Below are positions 24,001 to 36,299 of a stretch of 64,000 nt of DNA, one piece after another. The DNA comes from Telmatactis stephensoni (Eukaryota; Cnidaria; Anthozoa; Actiniaria; Isophelliidae): contig JALIZF010001415.1 of assembly GCA_029948255.1 (NCBI GenBank), positions 235,385 through 299,384 on the forward strand. The letters are read 5' to 3'. Under the pieces are notes generated by a model. The model searched no databases and was not told where the DNA came from. It was given only the letters and a program-made list of their open reading frames with translations. Each line of letters opens with the position of its first letter. The stretch's first letter is position 1. Both the position numbers and the translations under genes were made by a program.

Positions 24001-26339
24001 TGTGCGTGATTCTCACATCAAAAAAATAAATGATAAGGTCTATTTGATAGACCAAACTAGTTCCCTAAAAACATTTGACTGAGTATAGTGCGTAAAAGAT
24101 TATTATTAAGGTATACTAGCAACCTCACGACATGAACCATGTAAAATGATATTGTTTTTTATTGTATTTCAAACTATCTTAGAAAATGGTTTGGTGTGTG
24201 TGGTGCCACGGCTCAGAACGCAAATTTCGTTTTAAAAAAACAGCCTTTTCTTACTAACCCTAGAAAGGAAAAGGTGTATTTTGAAGGACATTTTTTTCCA
24301 CCGGAAAATTCATTCCAATTTACTCCAAAACCGGTTTTACAAAATTTGTGAGCCTAACTGAAGCAGGATCCTGTCGCGACGCAAAAAAAAATCCTCAGGA
24401 TGTTTTAGTGGGAAAAAAAATTCAGTCAAGTAAAAATAGAACTTTTTCATTTGTCTCTTTTAAAGTAATTTTTTTCGATACCATATTCTGAAGAATTCAA
24501 TAATAGGCGCATAGCAATGCATAAATGCCTTGCAATGCATTGTGGGCTAGCATACTCATTTTATTACCGCCATCTTGTGTCCAGATTTTTATATTTTTAT
24601 ATTATTATAATTAAAAAGTGTTTTATCGAACGATTTCAAAACTAAGCTCTATCTGTCTCATTGGAAAAGGGATTTTAGTCACTTTTAATCACTTGATCAC
24701 CTTTGAAAACGAAATGTTGACCCGTGGCTACGTTGATGAAAAGTGAGAAACTTGTTCTTTTGAACTGATCAAAATAGAGAAAAACGTGAATACACGGTTT
24801 AAAGGGCGGAACATCTTCATTATTTTATGTCTTACATCAAATAAATAAAGACAAATCAGGCTAGCTAGGGGGTACTTCCAGCGTGGCATTTCCAGCATCC
24901 CTTGTGATTTATTGATGATTTTTGACAGCTTTTTACGGCTCTTTCACAAAACAAACTCGTTTCCTGTTGAGTTTTAGGGTATTTGAGAATGACTTTAAAG
25001 CTCAGTTTGACTCATAATATACTCAGTCATATTGACTACAATTCTCTAGCAATATTGCGTGTAAAACTCAAAACAAGGACGTCAATTGCACACTTCTTTA
25101 ATAACTGATGTATGTCTAGGCTGAAAACAAAAGCTCGTCACGGCTTTGAATGTCTTATTAGCATTATTTTTACAACCTTCCCTAATCATCATCGTAAAAA
25201 AATCTTTTTTTCATCTTTAATTTATTATTTAGACTACACCGTTACCTCGGTAATAAGATGTTTGTGTACACTGAAAGTAAAAGATCTTCAAGGTTTTGAA
25301 TATGTCATTAGCAATATTGTTAACAAACTTGTACTTCTTCTTAATAAAACAGTCTTATTTAACTTTATCACTTAGAGATAACATTAATTTTTAATCCATC
25401 GATGTGCCTTTGTGGCATACACGCTGTATTACTATATATATATATATAAGTGTAACTGCAGGTCTGGAGTAATTTATGAAGTAGCAATAAAATACTTTCG
25501 GAACCAAACTACGCTAAAAATATCAATCCGGTTACCATTCGGAATCACAAGAAACACCGGGATTTTCTTCGAGACTTAGTTTTCAAGATCCACTTACAAA
25601 CATATGATAAATAGTGACGACTAGTTCCATGCTATTCGCCCAAAGGGGAAGATCCTTCACTTTACCAGCAAATAGATTTAGAGACACCTTTATTGACGCT
25701 AGCGATTGTAACGTTATCTATAAGTATTATCGTTAAGACTTGATATTAAGTATTAAGTATTATTTATCTATTTATATTTTATTATTAGATTTAGTTTTAA
25801 CTATCAATTAGGACAGTAGGTTTAGTTTTATGATAAAACCTTTTTCAGTGTAAGCTGCAATTATGGTTGAATAATTAAAGTATTCTCTTTCTATCTCGCA
25901 GTTAATCGAAAAAAAATTGTTGGATTTGTGGTATGGTCTTTGTTTTATTTGGCCGGTTTTTTTTGTTTTTTGTTTTTTTTTTTTTTTGAATTATTATACC
26001 ATTTGTTATTTTTGTTGTTCTTTGTTTGTTTATTTTGTTATCTTTGTGCTATCTGTCTGTTTATTTGTTTCTTTCTTTCTTTGCTAGCTTGTGTTTGTTT
26101 TTTGTATAAGCTGTTGCCACATGGAAGCTATACTAAAGATAGGTATTGATAGAGTGGTGTATCACATATGTGGACAGTGCAAAAATTCTAATCTGCTGGT
26201 CGTTATATATCAGTGAAATATGATATCTGGAAATTGAGTAGAGATGTATGTGCGAGCAATATTTCCAATATTTCCTTCACTTGATCTTTTATTATACGTT
26301 GTCTTATTTAGATTTTGAAAGACTGTAAGCGTCGATCGA
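21044..26339. other. Long AT-rich intergenic stretch
   Basis: No convincing gene on either strand. Contents noted: a ~40-bp tandem duplication at 21586-21662 (unit around ACAGGTAACAATATGT), a poly-T run at 23357-23385, a (TA)n tract near 25434-25448 and T-rich tracts around 25960-25990. Confidence 0.5.
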
Positions 26340-26690
26340 TCGTCACCACCACCACCACCACGAACAACAACAACAACAACAATAATAATGATGATGATGA
26401 TGATGTTTTTCGGCGCATTTTGTATCTCAATGCGCTTACAATGCGTACGTCTTTCTCTAAAAATAAATTATAAATAGATTCAAAAGGTTGTAAAATTAAA
26501 AAACATAAAGTTATCAACTAATTAAAATGTTTTACACATTAATGTCTTGAGTCTAGATATGAATACTTCAGTAGTCTCTGCTTCTTTAATATGCTCTGGG
26601 ATAGAGTTCCATAGTTGTGGTGGTGAGGCGGAGAACGCACGGCCACCATACGTACGTCTTGGTTTTGATATGATACAAATACAGGTACAA
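26340..26690 (-). pseudogene. CR1/L2-like non-LTR retrotransposon, 3-prime end
   Basis: On the minus strand, 26680-26522 reads SKPRRTYGGRAFSASPPQLW, then NSIPEHIKEAETTEVF and SRLKTLMCKTF, then a stop. This is the conserved C-terminus of CR1/L2-type ORF2 proteins. It is followed by a 3-prime UTR with the family-typical TGTAAGCGCATTGAGAT motif and a GAT/AAT/AAC trinucleotide tail (26345-26405). The 5-prime truncation is the normal result of target-primed reverse transcription. This short coding tail is intact; the element is otherwise missing. Confidence 0.85.
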
Positions 26691-26901
26691 TAAAATGCAC
26701 GATTTTAGCCAATAAAATTAAGGCATAATTTTATACATATCGTGTGGTGTGATATCCCTGGTCTATTCTTTCAAAGCTAGGAGTATTAAATACAAGTGAA
26801 TTTTGTTCAAGGATTGTACAGCCCAACACAACAAATATAGATTTTCATATCTTTTCCTCTAATATCAAGGTAAGCCTGAACTCCGACTTATACCGCATTT
26901 T

Positions 26902-26973
26902 CAAATCATAATTCGATGTATTTCTGACCTAATGAGTTAATATATTAACAGAAATACATCGAATTATGATTTG
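26902..26973. repeat. Perfect 25-bp inverted repeat (hairpin)
   Basis: CAAATCATAATTCGATGTAT... at 26902-26926 is repeated in perfect reverse complement at 26949-26973 with a 22-nt loop. It could be a tiny MITE or a hairpin RNA source; nothing decides between them. Confidence 0.7.
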
Positions 26974-28615
26974 TAGAAATTTGGTTAGTAGAAAATTGAG
27001 TGTCACTTCAGTTTTGCCTATTTTAGAGAACAAATCTTAGATCTCTATGTGATCAACTTTGTCCATTATTTCAGCAATTAAGAACTAGGGTGCAAGTAAA
27101 GTACATTTTAAAACTCAGGGTTTTTTAAGGTATCGAGCTGATATAAATACGCTGGTATATACGTTCATTGCGGAACTGATCTTCTCTTCCGTAGACAACC
27201 ACCCTACTTCAGAGCCTTATTGTCCTGTCAGGCCAATAAGGTCAGGCCTATATTACAAACATTCTACTTACATACTTCAAGTATGTTATGGTTAGCATCT
27301 AAAAACCCAGAATCAGATTATAAGTTGATTAAATGTTGATTACTACATCCGGGTTACTTAAGAAATTATATTAAAACTGTGACTAATAGAGAAGACAGTT
27401 ATAAAGCATGTGTTTGGTAGACTGGTCTACTTAAATCTTGTGAAGAAAAAAGGTAGAGCTTAAAATACGTAACATTTTCGTGTTGATGTCTCAGGAATCC
27501 TAGTCTCATTTCCCTTTGTCGTACGGTTTTTTATCTTTTTTCTTTTTCTTTCTATTCATCTTTCTATTATTAATTTTGTTTGTTTGTTTGCTTGTTCTTG
27601 CCAGTTTCGTCGGTGTTTATGTAAAGTCTTGTCTCACTTTTTTTTTTTTTTTTTGCGGTTTTATGTTCTAGTTTGTTCTCTGGTCTTGTATTCTATTTTG
27701 TGTTTTTGTTTTGTTTCCCTTTGTCGTATGTTCTCTGTCTTTGATCAGTTCTTCTATTCTTTTTGTTTTAGTTTTGTTTTTGATTTTTATTTGTTTGGCC
27801 CCAATGTTTCTGTTTACGTTATCCTTATTAATAGCAACTTTTTTTCATTTTCAACGTAAATTTCTGTAGGATTCTAGAAAAATACAGAGGTCACCTTTTA
27901 CTTTATGTTGGTCTATGTAATAACAAATAGGCTACTTTGTATCGCCTATTAGACTCTTCAATCCTGATCCTGAGATTAATCTAATCTAACTACTCCATTC
28001 TTAGAGTAGTTCAGGAAGTTATATTGAATACAATACGTTGTCATTGTTAATAATGATGGTTATGAATTTGTCCTTTGATTTAAGCGCCTTGCCGTACTCA
28101 ATTAGATTGACTACATTACCCATAAAACCTTACCCCAAAATTACCGACCGAGAAGTTTCCATGGACCAATGGGAACCCCAATTATCTAGTTCTATAGCTC
28201 TGTTTTGCTTTTTAGTCTTTAAGTGCTTTAGTGATTTTTGTTTATCCTCGATGTTTTGTCAAAAAACTTTCCGGTGACTGAGGAAGTTGACGTCCGGGAA
28301 AATCATTTCAGTATGTACTCGAGTTTAACGGCATACTCTTTCTTGTACAAACACTTAAGTTTTTTTCTCATTTAGTTATATTTAACACAGTTGTGTTTCG
28401 ATTTCTCCCTAACATGAGAATAAAACACATTTTTTACTTGTACATTTGGAATTGGATGCTAATTAAAAAAATAATGATGAACGACTGACGCAAATTAAAA
28501 ATCTATTGTTGAAGTCCATCCAAGACGGTTGCCGTGACGTCACTTGCAATCTAGAAAAGAACGACGTTGAAAATCTTACAAAGATATTGATCATACGAGA
28601 AGTATCTAGCCTTTA
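26974..28615. other. Intergenic stretch, no gene recognised
   Basis: T-rich runs near 27540-27655. Nothing with coding character was seen. Confidence 0.5.
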
Positions 28616-29240
28616 GGAAAATTACTTGATATCTATCAAACACCTGTTTTAAGGTCTTCCTAAAGGTTTGCGGCGTCACCTCGGTAAAAGCTCGCATTTT
28701 GTCAAATAAACAATTAATAACAAATACGCAAATTTTATATCGTCTGAAAGCTGATGATGACACATTTTAATTTGCTTTAAAAGAGCATCGATTTTTTAGG
28801 GGGGAGGGGAGGTTAAAACAAAACCATAGGGCTTCACTAGGCGAGATATAAGTATAAAGCAATTTATTATTTTCAAAAACCTTTTTACTGTTTGAAACTG
28901 TTCACTGTTCTGAGACAAATATCCCGCAAAACTGAGCCAGGTTTCTCGTAGGCGGCGTTTTGTTTTTATGACGACATTTTCGAGAAAATACCATTTTCAG
29001 CTTTAACCAATGATAAAATCTGAAAAACGCAACATGTCAAAAAACCTGACACCATTTTGCTGGGTATTTTAAAATTAAAATTTAAATTGTATCATTATCT
29101 TCTACTGTTTAACAGCTTTCAAACGATATCAGTATATAATTTGTTATTATACAGTAAATTTTGACGAAATGCGAGCTTTTTTGCGAGGTGACAGCGCGAA
29201 CCTCTACGAAGACTTGTAAAAGGATGTCGGACCGAGAGGT
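28616..29240. mobile_element. Foldback element with ~150-bp imperfect arms
   Basis: The left arm (about 28645-28790) and right arm (about 29090-29215) are imperfect reverse complements. Examples: GGCGTCACCTCGGTAAAAGC and AGCTCGCATTTTGTCAAA on the left against TTTGACGAAATGCGAGCTTT and GCGAGGTGACAGCGCGAACC on the right. The centre contains a G-rich tract (28799-28813). No transposase remnant was seen. Confidence 0.65.
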
Positions 29241-30234
29241 CTCAAGCCTTCTCGATGAAAAAAAGTTTGAATAGATGCAAATTGTCACTCTTTTTTCAGT
29301 TTTATATAGGCCTTGAATTTTGGTGGATAAGGACAAAGCTAAATGTAAAAAAAGGTAAACGTAAAGCATTATATTTAACGTCGGAAGTTATTTGAATTAT
29401 GTGTTTGTTTTCATGTGGTTTTAATCGCCATTTCGGAATGCGATGTTGCGGTGAATTATGGGGCAGTTTTGAGAGACAGACTTGTAAGATCTCATCTGTC
29501 AAAAATGGCACAGAATGTGACAAAAATTTAATGTCGAAAAGAGATTAAAAGTCGATGTTTACAAGTATTTTACTACAAATTTATTAAGGACTAATAGTTT
29601 CAGTAATTTCTACCCATCACTTCCTCTCTGGCGACTCAGACTCGCGTATATTGAGGCTTTTTTGCTAGACAACGTTTCTGATAAAAATGTACATTCTTGC
29701 TACTATGACTGCATATCGGTCACCCGGCTGGACTACATATGGTACCGCAAAGTGCGAGTTTATTTCTACGCCCAATTACTTGAAGATGCTGATCAATTCA
29801 AGTGAAAAACCTTTTTAAAAATATTGATTTCAGTTCCATAATGCCACGTCTGACCGTGACTACCAAACACCGTGATTTTGACCGCTCCAAAAGTGTACGA
29901 CGATCGTGCGCGCTCTATCGTGTCTATCGTGCCCCTGATTGTTTTATTTTTACATTTCGGCTAACGGTAAAGCACTTTCGGGACATATCATGAAAAATCT
30001 TGTAGTCTGTTCTTAGTTTTAATGGCCTTAAAAATTAGACGTTATTCATTGAATTTGAATCTCAAAACGGGCTCTTTTCAAACATACGCATTTTCATGTC
30101 CCTCCATTTCGTTCACAGAATTAGCGGTTTTGAGTTTCTCGAACTTTCTCGAAATTCATTCATTTTCAAAACGTAACGACAACAAACCACTTCAATTACA
30201 ACCTCAAAGGTCTACAGTGAGACGTTCTAGCTAG

Positions 30235-30398
30235 AATGTCTGCCAAAGAAAACTCAAAAATTCCTTGAAAAAATCGAATGTTTTTTAGCCATTGAGAAAC
30301 GTGCTATTTATAATACTCTAATAATTATCACATTTGATACCGCAGTTTGTAAATGATGTGATAAAAAAAGCAATCACGTCAGCTGCTGAAATTCCTCG
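30235..30398 (-). repeat. Dispersed ~165-bp repeat, partner of 16447-16624
   Basis: Reverse-complement copy of 16447-16624. The flanks (29241-30234 and 30399-31290) show no recognisable gene. A 22-bp direct repeat (CAGATGTNATNAGGAATTC) occurs at about 30656 and 30717. Confidence 0.65.
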
Positions 30399-31290
30399 TG
30401 GGCACAGTATAGAAGAAAAGTGTTACTTTTCCTCAATGATCAAAATATGGTATGTCTTTTACTAGCACGATTAAAAATAACTTGAGATATCGAATGTTCG
30501 TAAAATTATTAAAGATATATCATTTATGACGAGGTTTATTTATTTACTTATTTGGCAAAGCATAAAAACTCTAATGTTAAAAATCACATCCAATGAAGTT
30601 GTCAACTTTGTACTTATTTAAGTAAATATATCTTTCCAACCAAAGGCAATTCCTCAGATGTGATTAGGAATTCCTGATCGACACATTTACAATGAACTGT
30701 CTCAAATAGATCTACATCAGATGTAATCAGGAATTCATGAAATGAAGAAACACTTTAGAAGAGAGCCCCTGCTACGTTTTATCTGATTCTAGCTTATGAC
30801 AGTCAAATTGTTAACAAACAAATTCCAAAAGGCGTTCGTTATCAGGCTTACTAAGTGTGTCTCATTTACCAGACGCCCAATATGTGGTTATGAAAATACA
30901 AAAATAACAAATGATTTCGTCTGGCATTTTACACCAGAAAACACCCTAAGTAAAGATAAAGATAAGTTTAAATTTGCAGGTATTTGAGGATTGTTTATAA
31001 ACTTAATTCTTGAAGATTAATGTCGGATTTAGATGTTTGAAACAGTTTGTATTCGGCGCGTTATTGCGCCCTTCAGTGGCCTATAAGAACAAACTCGTAA
31101 AAGCATAACGATAATTCGTAATCCTACCGTCCATTTTAAAAGTTTGACAATTGAGAATCACTCAAAGACGGAAGAAACTGAATATATCCAAGTTTTTTGG
31201 CAAGCGCAAAAAGTAGAAATGATAGGATTAAATTGTTTGATTGGCTTAGCCAACACAAAAACATAACTGAAATATATCCGATTTCAAATA

Positions 31291-31358
31291 AAAAAGGTTT
31301 AACACATACTGATCAATTAAGTATAGGATATTGCATGGACAGCGGAGCCTGATGGATT
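31291..31358. repeat. Left arm of a perfect 68-bp inverted repeat
   Basis: Identical in reverse complement to 31947-32014 (for example GATATTGCATGGACAGCGGA...). The right arm sits exactly between the (TAA)n tract and the 5-prime edge of the RLE retrotransposon fragment. Confidence 0.9.
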
Positions 31359-31499
31359 TCATCTTCTCCGTCGTTTTGTGTTGATATCTTCTGGTTCAAA
31401 GTAGTCAATGGAATGTTGTTGTTTTTAGACTTTTTTTATAAAGAGAGAAAAAGATCCATTCAGTTTAACGTTCTTATATATCATGTTATGTATTTGAGA

Positions 31500-31640
31500 T
31501 TAAATGTATATTTAAGGAATATAAAACGCGCGCGCATGTCTCTGTACTGTGATATAAACACGATAGAAGACGTAGAGCAAGAGAAAAGCAAGCTTAGGAA
31601 CACGAGGCGTAGTTTCATAGATTTCTTAAACAAAAAAAGG
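31500..31640 (+). repeat. Dispersed repeat, partner of 46741-46915
   Basis: ATTTAAGGAATATAAAACGC and the block translating as CDINTIEDVEQEKSK recur near 46.7-46.9 kb, where the second block is inverted relative to the first. No known protein is recognised. Confidence 0.5.
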
Positions 31641-31860
31641 AATTTACATATTTTAAAAAGTAAGCCAAACACATGCCAGACATAGCATGCACCTTTGTAC
31701 ATATTGTATTGAAGCTTTAACTGCTTCACTTTACTCAATATTTAGTTGTTAAATTTTACACAAATAAATAAATAAATAAATTTTACTAAATAACCTCAAG
31801 CTATGTACAATAAAACTAACAAAATATAATTGTTCATTAGTAAACCATTAAAGCGAGGTG

Positions 31861-31949
<89 letters not shown>
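31861..31949. repeat. (TAA)n microsatellite
   Basis: About 30 TAA units directly upstream of the 68-bp inverted-repeat arm and the RLE retrotransposon fragment. Confidence 0.95.
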
Positions 31950-32006
31950 CCATCAGGCTCCGCTGTCCATGCAATATCCTATACTTAATTGATCAGTATG
32001 TGTTAA

Positions 32007-33039
32007 ACCTTTTTAAAACTTCTGAGTGTGCAAGATTGTGTTGAGCTTGAAATCATAAGCTTGTGTAGATATGTGTCAAGTTCGAAGGAGGATCTGTTAT
32101 CTGTTGTTAACACCGAGAAAATACTGAAAGTTACAGGAGAAGGTGGGGTTGAGGAAAATAAAGAAAGTAGAAAGTTAATGCGACTGCGGGAGTGGAAGGA
32201 AAAAGCCCTCCATGGAAAATTCATGAGAGATACAGAGGATGTGAGGGACGAAATGTCATTTGGATGGGTCAGAAAGGGTTATCTGAAGAAAGAAACAGAA
32301 GGTATGATTTTTGCAGCCCAAGACCAGGCTTTGAGAACCAACTGGATAAAGAAACACATCGACAGAATGAATGTCCCTGAGGAGTGTAGGATGTGTGGTC
32401 ACAGAGAAGAGTCAATTACTCATCTTGTTGCTGAGTGTCAGAAGCTGGCTCAGACAGAATACAAACGACGACATGATAATGTTGCAAGGATCATACATCT
32501 AGATATCTGTAAACAGTACAATCTGGTTGAAGATGTCAAGTGGTACAACCATAAGCCAGAAAGGGTGCTAGAAAATGAACACGTAAAGGTTCTCTGGGAT
32601 GTAAACATACAGACTGATCATGTCATTGAGAGCCGGAGACCTGACATAATCTTGCTAGACAAGGAGCTGAGAAAGTGTTTCATTGTGGACATTGCTTGTC
32701 CAGGCGATAGTAGGGTTGGCCAAAAAGAAATTGAGAAAATTCAAAAGTATGATGAGTTACGTAGGGAACTAAAGAAGCTTTGGAAATTGAGAGAAGTAAG
32801 GGTGATACCAATTGTGGTTGGAGCCTTGGGAGTTGTTTCAAGGGATTTGAAGAAATGGCTGAAAGAATTGAACGTCTGTAGTGGCATAGAGTTGTTGCAG
32901 AAAGCATGTTTGCTTGGTACTGCAAGGTTGATAAGGAAGGTTTTTGAGACCTAAGGCTGCTGGGTGCAGCTTGCTCTCAGAGACATATCACCGGTATTCC
33001 ACCAAACCGAGATAACACGAAATAATAATAATAATAATA
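32007..33039 (+). mobile_element. 5-prime-truncated RLE-type non-LTR retrotransposon (R2/R4-Dong-like), C-terminal ORF
   Basis: An open frame ending at 32954 encodes about 310 residues of the C-terminal part of an RLE-type ORF. Counting from the codon at 32028, the zinc-binding CCHC motif is C120-x2-C123-x8-H132-x4-C137. The restriction-like endonuclease core follows: RPD at 204-206, then Asp221 in FIVDIACPGD. It ends with VVGALGVV and a GTARLIRKV tail. The RT domain is absent through 5-prime truncation. A 3-prime UTR and a TAA-type tail (33023-33039) complete the end. Established knowledge: these elements cut target DNA with the RLE domain and integrate by target-primed reverse transcription; Dong-like elements are known from TAA repeats. 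The remaining frame has no stops, so the copy may be relatively young. Confidence 0.88.
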
Positions 33040-33202
33040 ACTCAAGCATTTCTATACGTACTACGTTTATGAATAAGTATATGTAGCGGGTTTTGAGAAA
33101 TAAGGAATAAGGACTGGGACATACTAGATAATTACAGCTTAGCCAAGGTTACACCCGCAAAGTTGTAAACTTACAATCATGTTGTTACTCAATAAAGGTG
33201 TC

Positions 33203-33282
<80 letters not shown>
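33203..33282. repeat. (TAA)n microsatellite
   Basis: About 26 TAA units directly joined to the 5-prime edge of a second RLE retrotransposon fragment. Confidence 0.95.
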
Positions 33283-33283
<1 letters not shown>

Positions 33284-33515
33284 TCCGATTGTAGTAGGTG
33301 CTCTAGGTAGTGTCACTGAAAGACTGACTGAATATCTCAGTGAAATGGGTGTAACAACACGAGTAGAACTGATTCAAAAATCGGCTCTATTGGGATCAGC
33401 AAGGATTCTTCGAAAGGTTCTTGAAGTCTAAGGAACTTGTTGAACCCGGCTTCAAGAAAAATTCCGGTTATTTTCAATCAAACCGTGCGTATCCAAAATA
33501 ATAATAATAATGATG
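33283..33515 (+). mobile_element. Second, shorter RLE-type non-LTR fragment (last ~49 codons plus 3-prime UTR)
   Basis: The frame from 33283 to 33431 gives IPIVVGALGSVTERL and then LLGSARILRKVLEV before the stop, clearly homologous to the end of the 32007-32954 frame (IPIVVGALGVVSRDL, LLGTARLIRKVFET). The 3-prime UTR is also alignable (CCGGT(A/T)(T/A)T and CAAACCG blocks) and ends in TAA repeats. Protein divergence shows it is a different subfamily copy, not a duplication of the first. Confidence 0.85.
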
Positions 33516-33725
33516 ATTATTTATATAGCGCCTATACAGAACTGCTCTAGGCGCTAAAGAAAAGAAAAACTAAGAAAAAATATATTACAATAGTAAGCTA
33601 AACAAATAAGAGCTATTACAAATTAAAAGCTAATTTAAAGAAATGAGTTTTAAGAGATGGTTTGAAGGACGAAAGGCTTGTGGTATTTCTTATTGAAGAT
33701 GGAAATGAGAATTAGGACTTATCTT
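33500..33725 (-). pseudogene. CR1/L2-like non-LTR retrotransposon, 3-prime end
   Basis: On the minus strand the frame PSSIRNTTSLSSFKPS, then LKTHFFKLAFNL, then a stop gives the conserved CR1/L2 C-terminus. It is followed by a 3-prime UTR ending in the tail motif GGCGCTATATAAATAATC and a trinucleotide repeat. The upstream part is lost. It inserted tail-to-tail with the second RLE fragment, and their TAA tails merge around 33500-33515. Sequence from 33726 to 35600 shows no gene. Confidence 0.85.
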
Positions 33726-35605
33726 GAAAGGTCTATTTTAGAAACAAACGAAACGCATTTTTTCGCGGAAAAATCTTTTCAAAGAGATACTCATCGCTGA
33801 TCTTAAAGGTATAAATATCTTGCGTTAAACCTTTAAATGAGAAATCCTTTAAAAAGATAATTGAAAACTCACCTTGACTAATTAGGAACTCCAACAATGA
33901 AGTATGGTTACTTTAAGTAAAAACGAATTCTGTTTCAACTCAGAAAGATCAAATCACTGTTTTGTAAAAATAATTTTTGGACCGCAAAGAATGATTGATA
34001 CAAAATATTGAAATGTTGATTATGGTTTGTGTTACATGGAAAACTAATTACGACGTCGCTGCAAGATCCAATCACGTCTTATCAGTCATCGTTGATTCAT
34101 ATTTTCAATAAAGCTAAAAGACAGAAAAAAACCTTCTGTACGTCTGAACTATTTCACTAGAGTAGATAAGCTTAGTACCAATATAGGAAATACAACTGAA
34201 AATCAAATTTACCCCCACAGGATAAATCTGACATGGAGATATCATCTTGTCTGTGTGATCTCCGTTTTTATGCAATTTGTAAGCATAATCTTATGATATG
34301 TTTCGGCCGTCTAAAAGCTTTGATGGGATTTGATATAAGAGCTCGTATCTGTAGATCAATTTGAAATGCTACAAAAGCTTTAATTGCCAGTGCGCCAACA
34401 TTCTTAGGCAGCGTACTATTAACATACGTCTGACTTAATCTAAAAACATCTTGGACGGTTTTCTGGAACTTTTGTGAAATACTTTTCACCCCAAAGCCCC
34501 AAAGTCTTCAATTGAGTCTTTTTAAAAATATCGAAGATCAAGGTAAAGTTTTAGCTATAGTGCTTTATGTTATGATTGCATGCGGTATGGTCTGTATGGC
34601 GTGTGCAACACTTACAGCTCGCTCAAGTTTGTGACCTTGTAAGAAAGGAACACTACGACTGTTTGAAGTCATCTAAATGAAATAAAATCACTGAAAATCT
34701 GCATAATATTAATAGATCGATCTAGGTTCGTTTCAGTTTGGCATGGTCAAATCAGTCAATTTTGGTGATATTTACCCTCAAATGTATAAGGTCATCTTAA
34801 ACAACATATTAATGAACTAGCTGAATATGGCTTTTGTGGAGCAGCAAAAGCTGACGTAGCCTAAAAACGTAGCATTATAAGCAGAGTAGAAAACAAAGTT
34901 TTATAAAAAAGCATCACATCCTTACCTTGCTCTGTAGACGAGACGTTGTCGGGGCTAACAGACCGTGAAGCGACAAAATTGCAAACAAAATAGATGTTGC
35001 ATGAAATGTGAAAAAGGACGGGTGGTTTAATACACATAATTCCCGTAATCTCGTAGTTCCTTTCATTTGCTAATGAGGATCCTTTTTTTAGCTAGAATTT
35101 GAATTAATTGAACGAAAACCTTTACTGGTGGCTTGAGGCGATATTAATCATTTAGATAACAATTTACTGCAAAAGTTGGGAATTCTCTGGAAGAACTCCA
35201 ACTATAGAAACCAAACAATATCAATACGGGATCTTGTAGACAGCTGAAAGATTTTTGGGAAAAAATAGGAATGCCAGGGGACATCTGTATCAAAAATTCC
35301 GTCTCATTTAAAATGATAAATGCTTGTTGATGCAGTACTTATTCTACTAGACTATAGATATTGACTTTTGTACCGCAAGTAGCAAAGTTCTTCAGATTTG
35401 GTCATTTTAGAGACCGCTGTGCTTTCTGACAAAAGGCGCATTTATGTCATTTAAATCGATTTAATTAATTCAAATCGATATTGCCCCGATTGTGAACATG
35501 TTGCTTGTATTTCGGAATAATTAACCTTGACTCGAGGCTGTAGCTGTGTTTGTGCCTCTGTTGTCTAATTTTGCAGAGTTATCATCAAACTTGAAAAAGG
35601 TATAA

Positions 35606-36296
35606 TAGACAAGGCGCATTTTCGAAAAATCAGATACCTGGATGCATTTTGGGGTAGAGGCTGGTAACACTGATAACTATTCTAAACCGATTTTTCATGC
35701 TTAATGCGAATATGACTGTTTCCAAGACGTATTCTGCAATCTTATACGTGTAAATGACGTTTTTTGTGTATTGTTACGGTCATTTCATACTAACGGCTTT
35801 TTCATGTAATTCTAAAAGTTCCCAAACTTAAAAACAATTACCATAACTGGAAATAGCACATCAAAATCAGTAAAAATGTGAAGTTTGAAGGATATCAGTT
35901 GAAAGATCAAGGAGATACGAATTTTCAAAAAACGAATTCGTATGAAAGCACTTACAGTTATGCAAGAGATACAAACAAATTTCAATTTTTGAAAATTCGT
36001 ATCTCCTTGATTTTTCAACGGATATCCTTCAAACTTCACAGTTTTACTGATTTTGATATGTTATTTTAAGTTTGGGAACTTTTGGAATTACATGAAAAAG
36101 CCATTAGTATGAAATGACTGTAGCAATTCACAAAATACGTCATTTACACGTATAAAATTCCAGAATACGTCTTGGTAACAGTCATATTCGGATTCAGCAC
36201 GAAAAATTAGTTTAGAATAGTTCTGTTACCAGCCTCTACCCTAAAATGCCTTCTGCACTTTTTGCGATCGACTTTTTCAGTTTTGCGCCTTGTCTA
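35606..36296. mobile_element. 691-bp foldback element with ~340-bp arms
   Basis: The ends TAGACAAGGCGC and GCGCCTTGTCTA are perfect reverse complements, flanked on both sides by TAA (35603-35605 and 36297-36299). Nearly the whole unit is an imperfect palindrome, with paired blocks such as TTTTTCATGTAATTC / GAATTACATGAAAAA-type and CGTATCTCCTTGAT / ATCAAGGAGATACG. It is related to 4591-4944. The TAA flank is compatible with a TAA duplication or a TA duplication plus one base. It carries no proper ORF. Confidence 0.8.
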
Positions 36297-36299
36297 TAA

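Noticed and set aside
33198..33282. Poly-isoleucine N-terminus of an open frame
   Set aside because: Translation of the TAA microsatellite; only the part after 33283 is retrotransposon-derived.
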